DNA of 64,000 nucleotides, taken from Arion vulgaris (lineage: Eukaryota > Mollusca > Gastropoda > Stylommatophora > Arionidae). The notes beneath the pieces were generated by a model. The model worked only from the letters and a program-made list of their open reading frames with translations. It was not told the origin of the DNA and made no database searches. The translations under genes and the position numbers were made by a program. The stretch spans positions 26,510,233-26,574,232 of the forward strand of contig CM036764.1 of the NCBI GenBank assembly GCA_020796225.1, given 5' to 3'. Positions 21,405-31,910 of the stretch are shown here, piece by piece. The stretch's first letter is position 1; the number at the start of each line of letters is the position of its first letter.

Positions 21405-22085
21405 AATGAACTGCTCTTTGCTGACGACCAGTGTATATTCCATAATAATATTGAACAGCTTCAAGAACACATAAACTTACTCAACAATAGCTGCCTCAAA
21501 TACAACATGCAGATCAATATTCAAAGACAGAAGTCATGACTATAAGCAGAGAACATAAAGATATCAACATATCTTTTGAAACACCCAGCTATTCCAGTAG
21601 TGACTAAAGGACAAATTATAAATTCAATCTTTATACCAACACTGTGCTACCAGTGCCAAACATGGCACTGACAAAAGAACAAGAAAGGAAAATGACCACA
21701 TGCGAAATGAGATGCCTGAGGAAAGCAGTAAATAAAACAAGAAGAGACCATATAAGAAATGAGAAAATTAGAAGAACAGTCGGAACAACACCTGCTGTTA
21801 GATTTATTGAAAAACAGAGGCTCAAATGGTTTGGTCACTTGGTCAGAATGAACCCGAATACACCAGTTGCAAGAGCGTACAACCTGAAAATGGAATCATC
21901 AAGAGGAAAGGGCAGACCAAGAAAAAGATGGGGTGATGGAGTTACAGACATCTTAAAACTCCACAATACCACACCATATCAAGCGACCGAGCGTGCATTA
22001 TCTCGGAAACCGATCATCAGTTAAACCTGCTACGCTTAGCGGCAAAAAAGCAGAGAAGGGCAAAAGAAAGAAGAAAGAAAGAATT
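21405..22085 (+). pseudogene. LINE reverse transcriptase remnant (FADD motif, internal deletion)
   Basis: The first part reads LLFADDQCIFHNNIEQLQEH then INLLNNSCLKYNMQINIQ, the catalytic motif C (FADD) and following palm segment of a reverse transcriptase. A stop follows. About 60 bp later the thumb-like IINSIFIPTLCYQCQTW and TKEQERKMTTCEMRCLRKAV appear, then FIEKQRLKWFGHLVRMNPNT, GKGRPRKRWGDGVTDILK and a terminal A-rich AAGAAAGAAGAAAG tail. The region between FADD and the thumb is shorter than expected, so an internal deletion is likely. Another end of this family lies at 52690-52995, and a very degraded one at 61550-61800. Confidence 0.75.
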
Positions 22086-22254
22086 GATAACATAAAATAG
22101 CGGGCATGCTTCAACGGAGAAAAAATAGAGAAGAATTTGATAAATAAACGACTTGAAAATAAATCATCAACGCTTTCTTCTAATCTGGACTGTAACTATA
22201 TTTGCTCCCAAGACGAATGCGTTTGCACTGTTTTTAAGTATACACACTCGCTAG

Positions 22255-22510
22255 TGTGGAACCGGGTCCCGCTAGGGAAGCTAAGAATAGTACCACTGCA
22301 GCCTACACGGCATGTCGTAAGAGAGACTGAGATAGGGGCTTAGGTAAGCTACCTTAGTAAATAAAAAGCGGCGCAGAAATCGGATGTGATGGCCTACTTG
22401 TAGGCGCATAACAGGCACACCGTAAATGGCAATTATTCTGATATGACATATAAATCAGACAGAGAGAGGTTAACAAATGGACGATATGGAGGATTCGAAG
22501 AAAAAGAAGT
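22255..22510 (+). mobile_element. SINE-A, nearly complete
   Basis: Order: ACCGGGTCCCGCTAGGGAAG, CTAAGAATAGTACCACTGCA, CATGTCGTAAGAGAGACTGA, AGCTACCTTAGTAAATAAAA, CGGATGTGATGGCCTACTTG, TAGGCGCATAACAGGCACAC, GGTTAACAAATGG and an A-rich GAAGAAAAAGAAG tail. The internal block from GGGAAG to the GGGGCTT is the single-copy equivalent of the 69-bp satellite unit at 1.5-4.4 kb. Confidence 0.85.
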
Positions 22511-22627
22511 AGCACGCTATTAGCACAACTAAAGTATCAATAATACACTTTTTAATAAGGTCACAGAACAAACAATAAAGAACATGTTTCTTGCAAATAT
22601 AAGTTTAGTTTAGTCGTCGGATCACCA

Positions 22628-23412
22628 TCACTGCACGTCGAACAAATTAGTCCATAAGTGCTCCGATCTCTCCCTCAGTATGTCCATCAGCGTGTGGCGA
22701 CTAACGACACCGGTTCTTTGTTGGTTTACAATTCTTCTTTGTCTGCCAGCATAGCGTTCTTGTCGAGCTACACCACACTTAACTTTGAGTTCTTGCAGTC
22801 TGGTTAGTGTTGTGGATGCACCGCTATTACGTGAATCATGTACACGCCCTCTCTCCCTTAAGGAATTTATAATATCAGCCTGGTCCATTGCTCGTCCGCT
22901 TTGGACAGCAGCCATACCTGCAAGCCTATCCGCACGTTCATTCCCCTTACACCTGCATGCCCTGGTACAAAAATAAAACTGATCTTTGTCAGCTTAGACC
23001 TCCCCAGCGATTCTATCCAATGTCTCCTAGCCCATCCTGTTTCAATCTTCCTGAGCATACTCATTGAGTCACTGAGAAAACATGCATGGATAAAAGTCTG
23101 TGATTCTAGCCAAATCATCGCTTTGGTAACCGCCATGATTTCCATAGTGAGACTGCTTGTAGTCACGGCAAAACCACCACTGTCTTCCTTCACAACATCA
23201 CCTCCGACCTGAGCAGTGAAAGCCCACGAGCTCCGCACATGTCGAATCACCGAACCATCCGTATAAATGATTACATCATGCTCAGATGCGTTCTCAGAAA
23301 TTAATGCATGAACCTCTGCCTCCACAACAAGTGGGTTGTGTTGCCTGCATTCTTTATCAAGTTCGATGCATACAGAAAGGATGTAGCGAATGCTCTTGGC
23401 ACTGGTATCCAT
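22628..23412 (-). pseudogene. LINE ORF2, RNase H domain and C-terminus
   Basis: The frame 22867-23412 contains VIIYTDGSVI (first catalytic Asp), SLTMEIMAVTKAM (catalytic Glu), ACFLSDSMSML (catalytic Asp) and FIFVPGHAGVRG (the conserved His region), the full set of RNase HI residues. A single-base deletion near 22945-22955 shifts the frame. The reading then continues in 22628-22915 with LQELKVKCGVARQER, NQQRTGVVSRHTLMDILRER and SEHLWTN before the stop. RNase H degrades the RNA strand of the hybrid formed during retrotransposition. Remnants of this same C-terminus sit at 8590-8750, 31690-31910 and 56405-56520. Confidence 0.9.
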
Positions 23413-24368
23413 TCTTCACCGGGATCAATGTCTTCAAGTGTACACACCTGTTCAATACAGTCCTCGGCCTGACCCATCCAAGATTTTCCTCTTTTTAACC
23501 TATTTCCTTTTTGTCTCTTTATTTCCAAGTGCAGAGGATGTTGTGTGTCAGCATTGACTCGAAGGTATGCTCGTGCACGGCTCATCAGTATTCTATACTC
23601 CATAGTAGGATAGTCAAGGAGATAGCGCATCGCCCTGCACGACGTGTCTTTAGTGCAACCAAGTATAATGCGCATCGCCTCGTTCTGTATTCTTTCCAGT
23701 CGTTCTATCTGACTATGACTGAGAGTCAGGATCGCCAGCGCATACTCAAGCACAGAAAGGACCAGACCCTGGTATAAAATACAAAGATGGCGCTGTTCAC
23801 AATCCGCCGCAGCCATTACCCTCATCGCCAGCAAACCTTTCCTCGCCTTCATTATCACATGAGCTATGTGTTCCGTAAAAGCTAGACTACGATCAAAACG
23901 CAACCCCAGGTATTTCATAGACTGAGATCGCTCCACTACCTCTGAACACAAAACCACAGATGGTGTTGGAGTGTTGACGATGTGGTTGTTTAAAGAGAAC
24001 CATGTCACCGCTGCTTTTGTGGGGTTGACCAATGCTCCTGCTTCAACGCACCATCTACCTATGCGGTCGAGTTCTGACTGAAGTTCCTCCACAAGCTGTT
24101 CTCTATCCTTGCCCTGACGATACACCAACACATCATCTGCATATGACATTGTCCTTCCTCTACCCGTGATCTGCTCTTTTGTGATGCTCACAGTATAGGC
24201 ATTGAACAACACCGGAGATAATGGTGACCCCTGTGGTAAGCCAGGGTGGATTGTTGTTGCTGATGACGCCCAACTGCCACATTTAAACACTATCTTTCGC
24301 TGGAAGAGGGCCGCAAAGATCCAATTGAGGAGGAATGGGCTGATATTGAGTTCAGTCAGCTGCACCAT
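23301..24368 (-). pseudogene. LINE ORF2, RT catalytic and thumb part
   Basis: A 355-codon frame. Near its N-terminus it has HPGLPQGSPLSPVLFNAYTV (RT motif B) and then MSYADDVLVYRQGKD, motif C with the YADD catalytic pair. MKYLGLRFDRSLAFTEHIAH is the conserved LG segment of the thumb, and LCILYQGLVLSVLEYALAIL plus RIQNEAMRIILGCTKDT are typical downstream thumb blocks of jockey/I-like RTs. The frame stops after the start of the RNase H region (around 23340) because of a shift. The reverse transcriptase copies element RNA at a nicked chromosomal target; here it is a relic. Confidence 0.9.
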
Positions 24369-25160
24369 TAAAAATGCAACGGCACTCTATTATAGGCATC
24401 TTCAAGGTCAATTGCAGCAGCACATGTCTCAATGCCCGAGTGAAAACCCTCATAGACATCGTAGGCGAACACCGCTGCGTTACGCCATGTCTCTCTATAT
24501 GGACGGTACCCTCCAAGGGTGGGTGGAAGGAGACGTAACCTCTCTAGTTGGCAGGATATTTTTCTGGCAATTATTTTCTCCAGCAACTTGCCTATTGTAT
24601 TCTGCATGGTGATTACCCGATAGCCCTGAATTTTGTGTGGTCTTTGCCAGGCTTCGGCAGAGGTACCAGGTAGCTGTGCAACCATTCTTCGTTGATTATT
24701 GCAGTCGTAATGCTTTTGTTGTAGATGCCAGCCAGTTCTTCCCACTCCCCATCAGACAACCCGTCAATGTCACCATATCGTATGCCATCTGGACCAGGTG
24801 CACTGTTTTTGCTCTCCGTACAGCATCCTTGATTTCCTCCACCGTCACCAAATCATCTACATCTAATTCCTGGTTCTTACATTTAGCTGCAATGGATTGT
24901 CTTGCAGTGTTTCGTCCTACAATGTCTTTCTGGTCACTCTGCTCTAAATAGTGCGCAAACAGAGCCCTACCCTTGTTTTCATCTGTCCTCTGCCATGTAA
25001 GATCCAAGCTCTGGAAGTCAATAACACACCGATTCTTTACTGTACCATTCATACTTCTGTGCAATCGCCAGAACAGATTCAACGATTTGTCATTGCCCAC
25101 ACGTTGACAGAACTCAGCCCACTTCTCACTTTTACCATCCTTGCAATAGCTTTGAAACAC
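24368..25160 (-). pseudogene. LINE ORF2, pre-RT and RT fingers/palm part
   Basis: Two overlapping frames (24696-25160 and 24368-24745) cover this part. The first reads WAEFCQRVGNDKSLNLFWRL and DVDDLVTVEEIKDAVRRAKT, the linker that precedes the RT. The second contains GYRVITMQNTIGKLLEKIIA (RT motif with the conserved GKLLEKII), GGYRPYRETW and CAAAIDLEDAYNRV, in which D-L-x-x-A-Y is motif A with a catalytic Asp. A frame break separates the two around 24700-24745 and another ends the second near 24370. No start codon assignment is meaningful because the element is 5'-truncated. Confidence 0.85.
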
Positions 25161-25224
25161 CCTGTTTTATTATTCATTTCTTGTTTCAACTGCAAGATGT
25201 CAGCAGGATGTTTGCAAATATAAA

Positions 25225-27029
25225 GTAAGTAAAAATGTTATTTTCCTCTGTTACAACTCCTGTCAAAACGTGACCATTTTTTCGTGTGTTTTTTTAAACA
25301 TTGTATACACTTTACATTCATTCTGCAACATTAGCGCACGAAGAGTTGCATTTCCCGTTGTCCGCTAAGGAATCACTGTTCACTTAATCTGCAACACAGC
25401 ACACGAAGTTAACTGTGCTGAATTCTAAATTTAGCTATTCTACGAGACCTCTGAGATCTTGCATTAGTGCCAGTATCAGCATAAATACTCTTAGACAGCC
25501 AGTTCAGCAAAAATCAATCAAGGTTTGAAAATGGTCATGATTTCTCCGACAGCTTACCTAGCGAGACGTTACTAAGGGTCACACTTATTGATTTATGCTG
25601 GCTGATTTAGTTAGACGCACACCTCCTTCTCAATCAACGCCAGTGTTACAATCTTTCCCAGCGGAGAGAATGTCCTGCAGGAGATAATAGGGTCTCAGAG
25701 AGAAAATGGACGAAGATTTTAGAGAATTTGTATATTATCACAGCTCTTGTTCCCCGAGGATCGCGTCTCTCAGCTCACAAACTCAAAACTTGATAACTTT
25801 GTAGCAACAACGCTAACATTTCTGATTATATATATATATATATATTCACTTGATGAGTTCACGTTATGGGCATTATGCATTCCCACTAGCCTAGATGCAG
25901 TCTCGTCTAACTGGCCTTTGGCGTATCCCTAAAATGGACACATACATTGGAGAGAATTGAGTAAAACGTATAGATGATTTTGATGTTCTATGATTACCGA
26001 TATTGATATGGAAAGAAAAGGGATATTCCCTGGAGGGACGTGTCATGGTGAGCAATTTGTCAAAGTTTGACATTTCTCTTAAAGTGGTACTTGAATAATG
26101 AATGTTGACAGTAATATCACGTTTCATGAAAATAAGGTTTAAAGTTCACTATGCAGAGATATTTTTGTAGAACCTGTCACAGCATGATCCTTATCGAACG
26201 TTCTTTGTGTTGGAATAGTTACCATTGCTCACTTCTCTTCATTCTGGGCGGAGCAAGAGGTGATCTGTCACTTGCAACACGTGACGAAGGATATACATGT
26301 GATTGGTTTATATTACATGCTAGTTACATGTATTGAGAATTAGTCCAATCAAAAATGAATATATGCACTCATGTTGTTTTTATATCAAATTCCTGCAATA
26401 CCACAATAACTGCTAAAACAAGTCTCCATGTCATCATTGACCATGTTGCCAATGAGTTATTGCAAGATGTCACGTCTATCTCAGTTCAAGGATATACAAT
26501 GTGTAATGACGTGTTCTGTTACTTTGAACCACGTCCTGGTCAATAACAGCAATATGTCAAATTACCGTATTATTATAAACCGCTATATAAATAAGTCATG
26601 CTCACATTATGTTGATATTTATTTCTGACATGTCAAAGTATTAACAAATGTCAGAGAAAATAGCAACAATCATCAACAAGGTCCTTCCAAAAATAAAATT
26701 GAGTTAACAATCCAATCTTTTTTTCTTCTGTATAAAGTTGTTGAATTACAAACATTGCTATACATGATCACGATCTTGTATCTTATGACGGTACAGAAAT
26801 CTCGTCCAGTGTTATTATTTTGTTGTCATTAACGGACTTTCATTGATTTCACATAATATATGTCTGTTTATGTGCTCCCGTATGTGACAATCGTGACATA
26901 TACTTTACATGACGTCGCTATCAACCACAGTAAACGGGTCGTTGATTTTCTAGGCACCACGTATGCGTTCAGTAGATTGCCATTGCTTCCTGAACAGTGA
27001 GGTTTATTTTTACAGCTCGTAAAATCTAC
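25225..27029. other. Gene-free stretch
   Basis: About 1.8 kb with only short frames lacking domains. Includes a (TA)n at 25829-25845. No repeat family recognised. Confidence 0.5.
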
Positions 27030-27293
27030 TACAACGCTCTTTTTTCTTCTTTGCGTTCGTTCTTTACGACCAATTTTAATCACTCTTTGTGATATGTTTG
27101 ATCTTTGCCAAGAACATGTATACATTGCACATTGGTTTGGTAGGCCCCTAAACGCATAGACTTCTACTCGCTTAGGACACATGCATCCGATTTCAGCCAA
27201 ACCTCCTTAGTCGCCTCTTACGACATGCATGGCAGGTAACAGTGGTTCTATTCTTAACACCCCAAATGAGGGCCCCGATAACCACTAGGGCGC
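27030..27293 (-). mobile_element. SINE-D, shares a core with SINE-A
   Basis: In its own orientation: CCTAGTGGTTATCGGGGCCC head (A-box-like), then AATAGAACCACTGTTACCTG, GCATGTCGTAAGAGGCGACT, GGCTGAAATCGGATGCATG, CCAATGTGCAATGTATACAT, ATATCACAAAGAGTGATTAA, GGTCGTAAAGAACGAACGCA and an AAGAAGAAAAAAG tail. A second copy lies at 61308-61546. The GTCGTAAGAGGCGACT core is also central in SINE-A. Confidence 0.8.
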
Positions 27294-27520
27294 TACTACA
27301 ACTAATTTGCTTCCAAACTGTCAGCCGTGGAGTTATACACGTCTCCGTGGAGCTAGGTACACTAGGATTATAATGGAGCTCACGACTGTTTACTGTAGTA
27401 GCCCACAAATATGATTAATATTAGTGGAATCTAACTGACTAAAACTGTACATTTTTGTTTAAGTGATCACATATTTATTTACTATAAGCAGACTTTAATT
27501 GATACACAAAATATGTTTTT
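27294..27520. other. Spacer
   Basis: Nothing recognised. Confidence 0.5.
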
Positions 27521-27525
27521 ATTAA

Positions 27526-27728
27526 CCCATTCGCACTGCTGTTCTGATATACTGGATCTCTGTACAGTTTTTAACATGCCACAAAGTCAGTATACTGTCT
27601 ATGTCAGTAGATATTTCAATATAAATAAGTGCAAGTAGGTAAGAACAAAAATGCACTTAAAAGGTGCTGCTTGTTCATCGCTTATCTAAGATCATATTTC
27701 TCAATAAACAACATTGTATGCGAACGCG
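27526..27728. mobile_element. Possible piggyBac-like MITE, weak
   Basis: Starts at TTAA followed by CCCATTCGCACTGCT; the other end reads TATGCGAACGCG, an imperfect inverted match, but is followed by TTCT rather than TTAA. About 200 bp, non-coding. Confidence 0.35.
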
Positions 27729-27784
27729 TTCTTTGACTTTTATTTTAACCACATGACCAGATAGAGCAGGACACCTACTAGTTT

Positions 27785-28035
27785 CTTCTTTTTCTTCAAA
27801 CACTCAATATCGACCACTTGTTAACCATTCTTTGTGATCCGGTCCTAAGAGCGATTGTACGTTGTGCCAGTTATGCGCCTATAAGTAACATGGCACATCC
27901 AATTTCTGATATGCTTTTTTATTTACTAGGGTAGCCTCCCTAGTTCCTACACCAGCTGCTCTCACGACATGCCTTGTAGGACACAGTGGTACTGTTCCTT
28001 TTGCTTCCCTTGCTGGTCCCGGTACGATACGGACG
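27785..28035 (-). mobile_element. SINE-A copy
   Basis: In its own orientation: CGTACCGGGACCAGCAAGGG, GGAACAGTACCACTGTGTCC, GGCATGTCGTGAGAGCAGCT, GGTGTAGGAACTAGGGAGGC, TACCCTAGTAAATAAAAAAG, TAGGCGCATAACTGGCACAA, CGTACAATCGCTCTTAGG, GGTTAACAAGTGGTCGATAT and a GAAGAAAAAGAAGAAA tail. Full length by comparison with the other copies. Confidence 0.85.
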
Positions 28036-28354
28036 ACATGTAAACTATTATTGTATTAGAAAGAAGAGTTAGACGGTCTGGAATAGGAAACGAAACATTT
28101 CTTGAGACGGCAACACCAGACTACACACAAGTGCAGCAACAAGGGATACAATTCAATATACGTTTCATTGCTGCGAGATCAAACATATAGCCCAGACCGT
28201 AGACTCCGATAACTATACGGCCAGCGTAGTTAGGTACACAGTCTAGAAAATAAGACCACAACCGTCGCGTAACCTCGCAACCCAGTATTGTTGTATATAG
28301 ACCAATTCACTTATTCATTTTAAAAGCAACACAACATGCTAAATCAAGGTTATA
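28036..28354. other. Spacer
   Basis: Nothing recognised. Confidence 0.5.
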
Positions 28355-28909
28355 CAGGGTGTTCAAGATAATTGCAGCTCGTGAATGGAGCTAATCTGGC
28401 ATATGTGTATGGAAATGGGAAGGTTCAGTTATGACGTAGTATAGGTCAAGGTTGTGTGACGGTGTGTAATTGTAGTGCGGCAAGGGGCGATGAACAAATG
28501 TGACGTAGGACGAGCTAGTCAGAACCGGTTTAAATAGTAAATAAGTAAAGTAAAGGAACCCTTTCATACCTCTGTTTATATAGGTCAATACAGTATTAGG
28601 CCTGTATTTTTCATTGACAGTCGGCACACGTTGGGTGATGTGGTCAGCATCACGCCGGCCGCCTTTACTTTCCCAGAGCATGTCTGGTACCCAGTTGAGG
28701 CTGGGTCGACCTGAGAGCCGTCGTGGTCGGGAAAAATTCGACACGCATTGCGGAGGCTGAACCCAGACCACCAGCCTTGCGAAGCGAGATCACTAACAAC
28801 TACGCTACAGCGGCTCTCAAATAAACACAAATAGTAAATACACACAACTCAATTTGTACCTAGCAACTTTCGAATTGTCAATGGGGCTGCAATTATCTTG
28901 AACACCCTG
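28355..28909. mobile_element. Tc1/mariner-like MITE with TA TSD, carrying a nested SINE
   Basis: Perfect 24-bp terminal inverted repeats (28355-28378 and 28886-28909; they begin CAGGGTGTTCAAGATAATTG) are flanked by TA on both sides, as expected for the Tc1/mariner superfamily. Subtracting the SINE at 28544-28828 and its duplicated target leaves about 260 bp with no transposase, so the element is non-autonomous. Confidence 0.85.
28544..28828 (-). mobile_element. SINE-E nested inside the MITE
   Basis: In reverse orientation it carries the SINE-E head (GAGAGCCGCTGTAGCGTAGT), a B-box-region stretch (TGGGTTCAGCCTCCGC) and the body GCTCTGGGAAAGTAAAGGCG, ending in GGGTTCCTTTACTTTAC. It is flanked by AAATAGTAAATA (28532-28543 and 28829-28840). 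About 10 extra bases lie between the SINE 5' end and the TSD. Confidence 0.85.
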
Positions 28910-29044
28910 TATTTATGTAACAAATGTAACAAGTGGAGTTTAACAATAAAAAATATCGGTATTAATACTATTTGTCATCAATCAATAAGCATAGACTCGT
29001 GGAATTGAGTAAAATTGCAAAAAAATGCTAGCATTGTTCTATGA

Positions 29045-29240
29045 AACATAGTTTGGAGTTACCCATTGTTCAAGTCGAACTGGATGCCTGAGAGGCAGAG
29101 TGTGAGGTGTGTTTAATCAGCGAGCCACATGAACCATTAGTATGCATACTCTGCGATATCTGTTGGGGGATGCAGAGCACCTATGGGTCTGCCCGGAGTG
29201 CAATGATGTCAGTTTAGTAACCAATAACCAATGCAATATA
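29045..29240 (+). mobile_element. RNase H-type LINE 3' end
   Basis: Contains CGAACTGGATGCCTGAGAGG (RTGCLRG region), GAACCATTAGTATGCATACT and GCACCTATGGGTCTGCCCGG, then a TTTAGTAACCAATAACCAAT tail. Matches 29905-30180 and, reversed, 17346-17707. Starts 5'-truncated at GGAGTTACCC. Confidence 0.7.
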
Positions 29241-29424
29241 TTTAAACTCGGGTCCCCACCTCAAAACTAGGTCAGGGTTTTCCTGGTCAGTTATGTGGCC
29301 CAATTTAGAGTTGGCTGTGCCCACACCTGGCGTAAAGTGATTTCCACCTTTTTCCAAAACAAAAGGAACACATGAAGGGCAGCACTACAGCTGTGATGAA
29401 GAGGTGAAGTCTGAAGTGAGGATA

Positions 29425-29760
29425 TGGTTCATCATCATCATCCTCAAATAACTTGTCCTGAGCAGAACTTTGCCACCCCAATAGTCCACTGGAATTTCTC
29501 TATCTCATAGGCCAGATGTCCTGCCTCTGCAGCCGTCATGTTCAAACCATCAGTTACATCCTGAATCCATCTTCTCCGTGGTCTTCCTCTTCTTCTCTTT
29601 GCTTGTATGCCTCCTTCCATGATGGTTTTCTCCAGCCCTTCATGTCTTTTTATATGTCCAAAATATCTCAATTTTCTCTTTCTTATTTGTAGCATCACCC
29701 AGTTTTCTTTGATTTTGATTTCTTTCTTGACAGATCTACTTGTTCACTTCTATGCCCAAG
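29425..29760 (-). mobile_element. LINE C-terminus (KFCSGQ-ending family)
   Basis: The minus strand reads LQIRKRKLRYFGHIKRHEGL, EKTIMEGG, RRRGRPRRRWIQDVTDGLNM, TAAEAGHLAYEIEKF and AKFCSGQVI then stop, with a TGATGATGATGA tail (CATCATCATC on plus at 29432-29441). This is the longest uninterrupted copy of this C-terminus here (84 codons). Confidence 0.85.
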
Positions 29761-29904
29761 ATTTTTAGTTATTCAAAGAGAAAATAGTTACAAAACAAAA
29801 CAACGATACAAATTCAACGTTGACAACAGTGTATTGACTTGCGTGGTGATTATGTTGCAAAAAAATGTGCATCTTTGATACTAAATGATGTAGTTAAATG
29901 ATGT

Positions 29905-30185
29905 AGTTATAAGGGGGATATTCTTCGGTCTCTTCGCGACTCTCTGTTGTATGAGGACACTAAAATCGATGTTGAATCGATCAAGCGATTTAAGCAGTTT
30001 GGAGTTACCCGTTGTTCAAGTCGAACTGGATGCATGAGAGGCAGAGTGATAGGTATGTTTAATCAGCGAGCCACAGGAACCATCAGTATGCATACTCTTC
30101 GATATCTGTTTTTGTGAGACTGGGCACCTATGGGTCTGCCCGGAGTGCAATGACGTCAGTTTAGTAACCAATAACCAGTATCATT
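29905..30185 (+). mobile_element. RNase H-type LINE 3' end
   Basis: Reads DILRSLRDSLL, EDTKIDVESIKRFKQFGVTR, CSSRTGCMRGRVIGMF and TGTISMHTLRYL, with a stop then the CACCTATGGGTCTGCCC block and an AACCAATAACCAGT tail. The 5' border is GGGGGATATTCTTCG at about 29914. Confidence 0.75.
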
Positions 30186-30428
30186 TCCTTATTTCTCTAA
30201 ATTATATATTCCGTTTATTTTCTGTATAATTGGAGGTAACACGTTGCAGCCTACGCTCGTACTTTTCTCGGTAAACCTACAGCCTTGTAGCTAAAGAGTG
30301 TGTTTACGAAATGACGATTAAAACTCAACATATAACTTATTGAAGACTTCTAACTTAAACTGTGATTAACAGTTCACATGAAAGAAATTATATTTCCTGT
30401 TCTTACAGATGAAAAACTGTCAAACTCT
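30186..30428. other. Spacer
   Basis: Nothing recognised. Confidence 0.5.
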
Positions 30429-30429
30429 A

Positions 30430-30485
30430 AGTCTCTCTCTTTCTCTTTCCCGCTATCTCTATCGCTCTCTCTCTCTCTTTCTCCC
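30430..30485. repeat. CT-rich microsatellite
   Basis: CTCTCTCTTTCTCTTTCCCG followed by further CTCTCT runs. Confidence 0.85.
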
Positions 30486-30565
30486 TACGACAGTGTCTTA
30501 ATTTATTACATGACCCATATATCATGCTCTAAGCTGAAAACACATTATATATATATATATATCTA

Positions 30566-30724
30566 CAGTGGCGGCTCGTCATTAAGGGCCAATGGGGCCT
30601 GCCACTACCAAAAATCACGTATAACTAATATATAAATAATAATATATAACCTAACACAAAACCATAATTTTTCCGAAAACTGTTGTCCGGCTCCACTAAC
30701 AAAAATGATTACGACCCGCCACGG
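30566..30724. mobile_element. hAT-like MITE, copy 2, inserted in a TA repeat
   Basis: Starts CAGTGGCGGCTCGTCATTAA and ends ACGACCCGCCACGG; 159 bp, the same length as copy 1. Flanks are TATATCTA and TATATATA (7/8), consistent with an 8-bp duplication, though TA-repeat flanks make this weaker evidence. Confidence 0.8.
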
Positions 30725-31019
30725 TATATATATATATACATTTCTACAGATACATCTCTGTATGTCGATGATAAGTGTCATATGCATATAATTTACATAT
30801 CGTTTTTTGGAAGAGGTCAATGAACACATTACCAACAAAAGAAAAATGTAGTAATAATTTGTTGAAGTATGTTAAGAAAAAGTAAAGTTTCCAACATATA
30901 GTTGCATTCGGCAAAAACACACAGCCTTGAATAAAAAAAACATTTTTCACTTTTTTAAAAGAACGAATTTCAAAGAAGGCATTCCTGTGCATTTCAACAT
31001 AGACTTGAAAAATATAATG
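30725..31019. other. AT-rich spacer
   Basis: A short (TA)n at 30725-30739; otherwise nothing recognised. Confidence 0.5.
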
Positions 31020-31345
31020 GAAGTTATATAAAGTTGTTGGAATAATAGTAGCCGCAAGAAAAGTTGTTTATGAAGATGGCATAAAAGTGGTACAAGAAAT
31101 CGTAAGAAAATATAAAGATGTAATGGAATCAGCAGAAACAATGGGACTAAAGATAAATCTAGACCCGATGGTATATATGATTCTAACAAGTGAATAAAAT
31201 AACAAGGAATTGAATACATACAAGTAGATAATATAGCAGACAAACGAACAGTAGATATACATTCTTGGACACGAACTTTAATAGTGCCAACGTAATATGA
31301 GAATAAAGTCTACAATACAATCAAGAAATAAGGTTAACTTTGCAC
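31020..31345 (+). pseudogene. LINE reverse transcriptase palm/thumb fragment
   Basis: In changing frames the plus strand reads VVQEIVRKYKDVMESAETMG then LKINLDPMVYMILT, the segment that follows motif C in non-LTR RTs (GLKIN.DKT..M pattern). Further on are a degraded EYIQV segment and IRIKSTIQSRNKVNFAL, resembling the I..RI..GN.....L thumb motif. Several stops and shifts; no catalytic motif is left. Confidence 0.6.
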
Positions 31346-31689
31346 TTTAAAAAAATATGCTACAATTGAAGTGTCTGTTCTGAAGAAGCAAGATCGTAAT
31401 AAACAAAACTGCAATAAAACAAACTGCTATTGTTGGATCCTAAAACAGGAGCTATTTGAAACTACGGGCTTAACAAAACACATTGTAACATTACTACATC
31501 TAAATCAAAACCTACGTACGAAATGTAATATGCGCAAGTTCAAATGTTTCATATTCAAAGGGAAGTAACCAAAATATATTTTTTAAATCGTCAAATCCAT
31601 CAGTCATTGTCTGTCCTTGATCCAATATTCGTAAGCGTACGAGAGGAAGGTTATATTATGTTGAATATAGTGCGTAATGTTTATTCTAA
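31346..31689. other. Spacer
   Basis: Nothing recognised. Confidence 0.5.
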
Positions 31690-31910
31690 AATGTGCATAT
31701 ATATATATATATATCGGATTGAGAGATATGGACGTCAATATTGTTGCCGTCAGAAAAGAACGACATACCAAATATGCAAAGACACATCGAACTGGCGTGT
31801 TGTGCCGCTGGACGCTGCTGGATTTTTTGAGGCGGAGATCGGAGCACCTAATGACGTGTCCGGAGTGCTATGACGATAGTTCTCATAAAACTGATAACTG
31901 ATATGTGTGA
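31690..31910 (+). mobile_element. RNase H-type LINE C-terminus
   Basis: Starts right after an (AT)n at 31698-31715. The frame reads VRKERHTKYAKTHRTGVLCR, WTLLDFLRRRSEHLMTCPEC and YDDSSHKTDN then stop. RTGV..R.TLL..L..RSEHL matches the C-terminus of the 22.6-kb LINE; the CPEC ending equals the CPEC reading at 29.1 and 30.1 kb. This supports one superfamily with a Cys-containing C-terminus. Tail ATAACTGATA. Confidence 0.65.

Larger units (their letters stand above)
22603..25212 (-). mobile_element. 5'-truncated RT + RNase H LINE with 12-bp TSD
   Basis: The element is flanked by an exact TTGCAAATATAA (22591-22602 and 25213-25224), the signature of target-primed reverse transcription. From 5' to 3' on the minus strand it encodes the linker before the reverse transcriptase, the RT domain, an RNase H domain and a short C-terminal extension, and ends with a CTAAACTAAAC tail. 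The endonuclease and ORF1 regions are missing, so it is about 2.6 kb of a longer element. An RNase H domain after the RT places it in the I-like group of non-LTR elements (including I, Ingi and related clades). At least four frame breaks make it non-functional. It is the most complete mobile element in the window. Confidence 0.9.
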
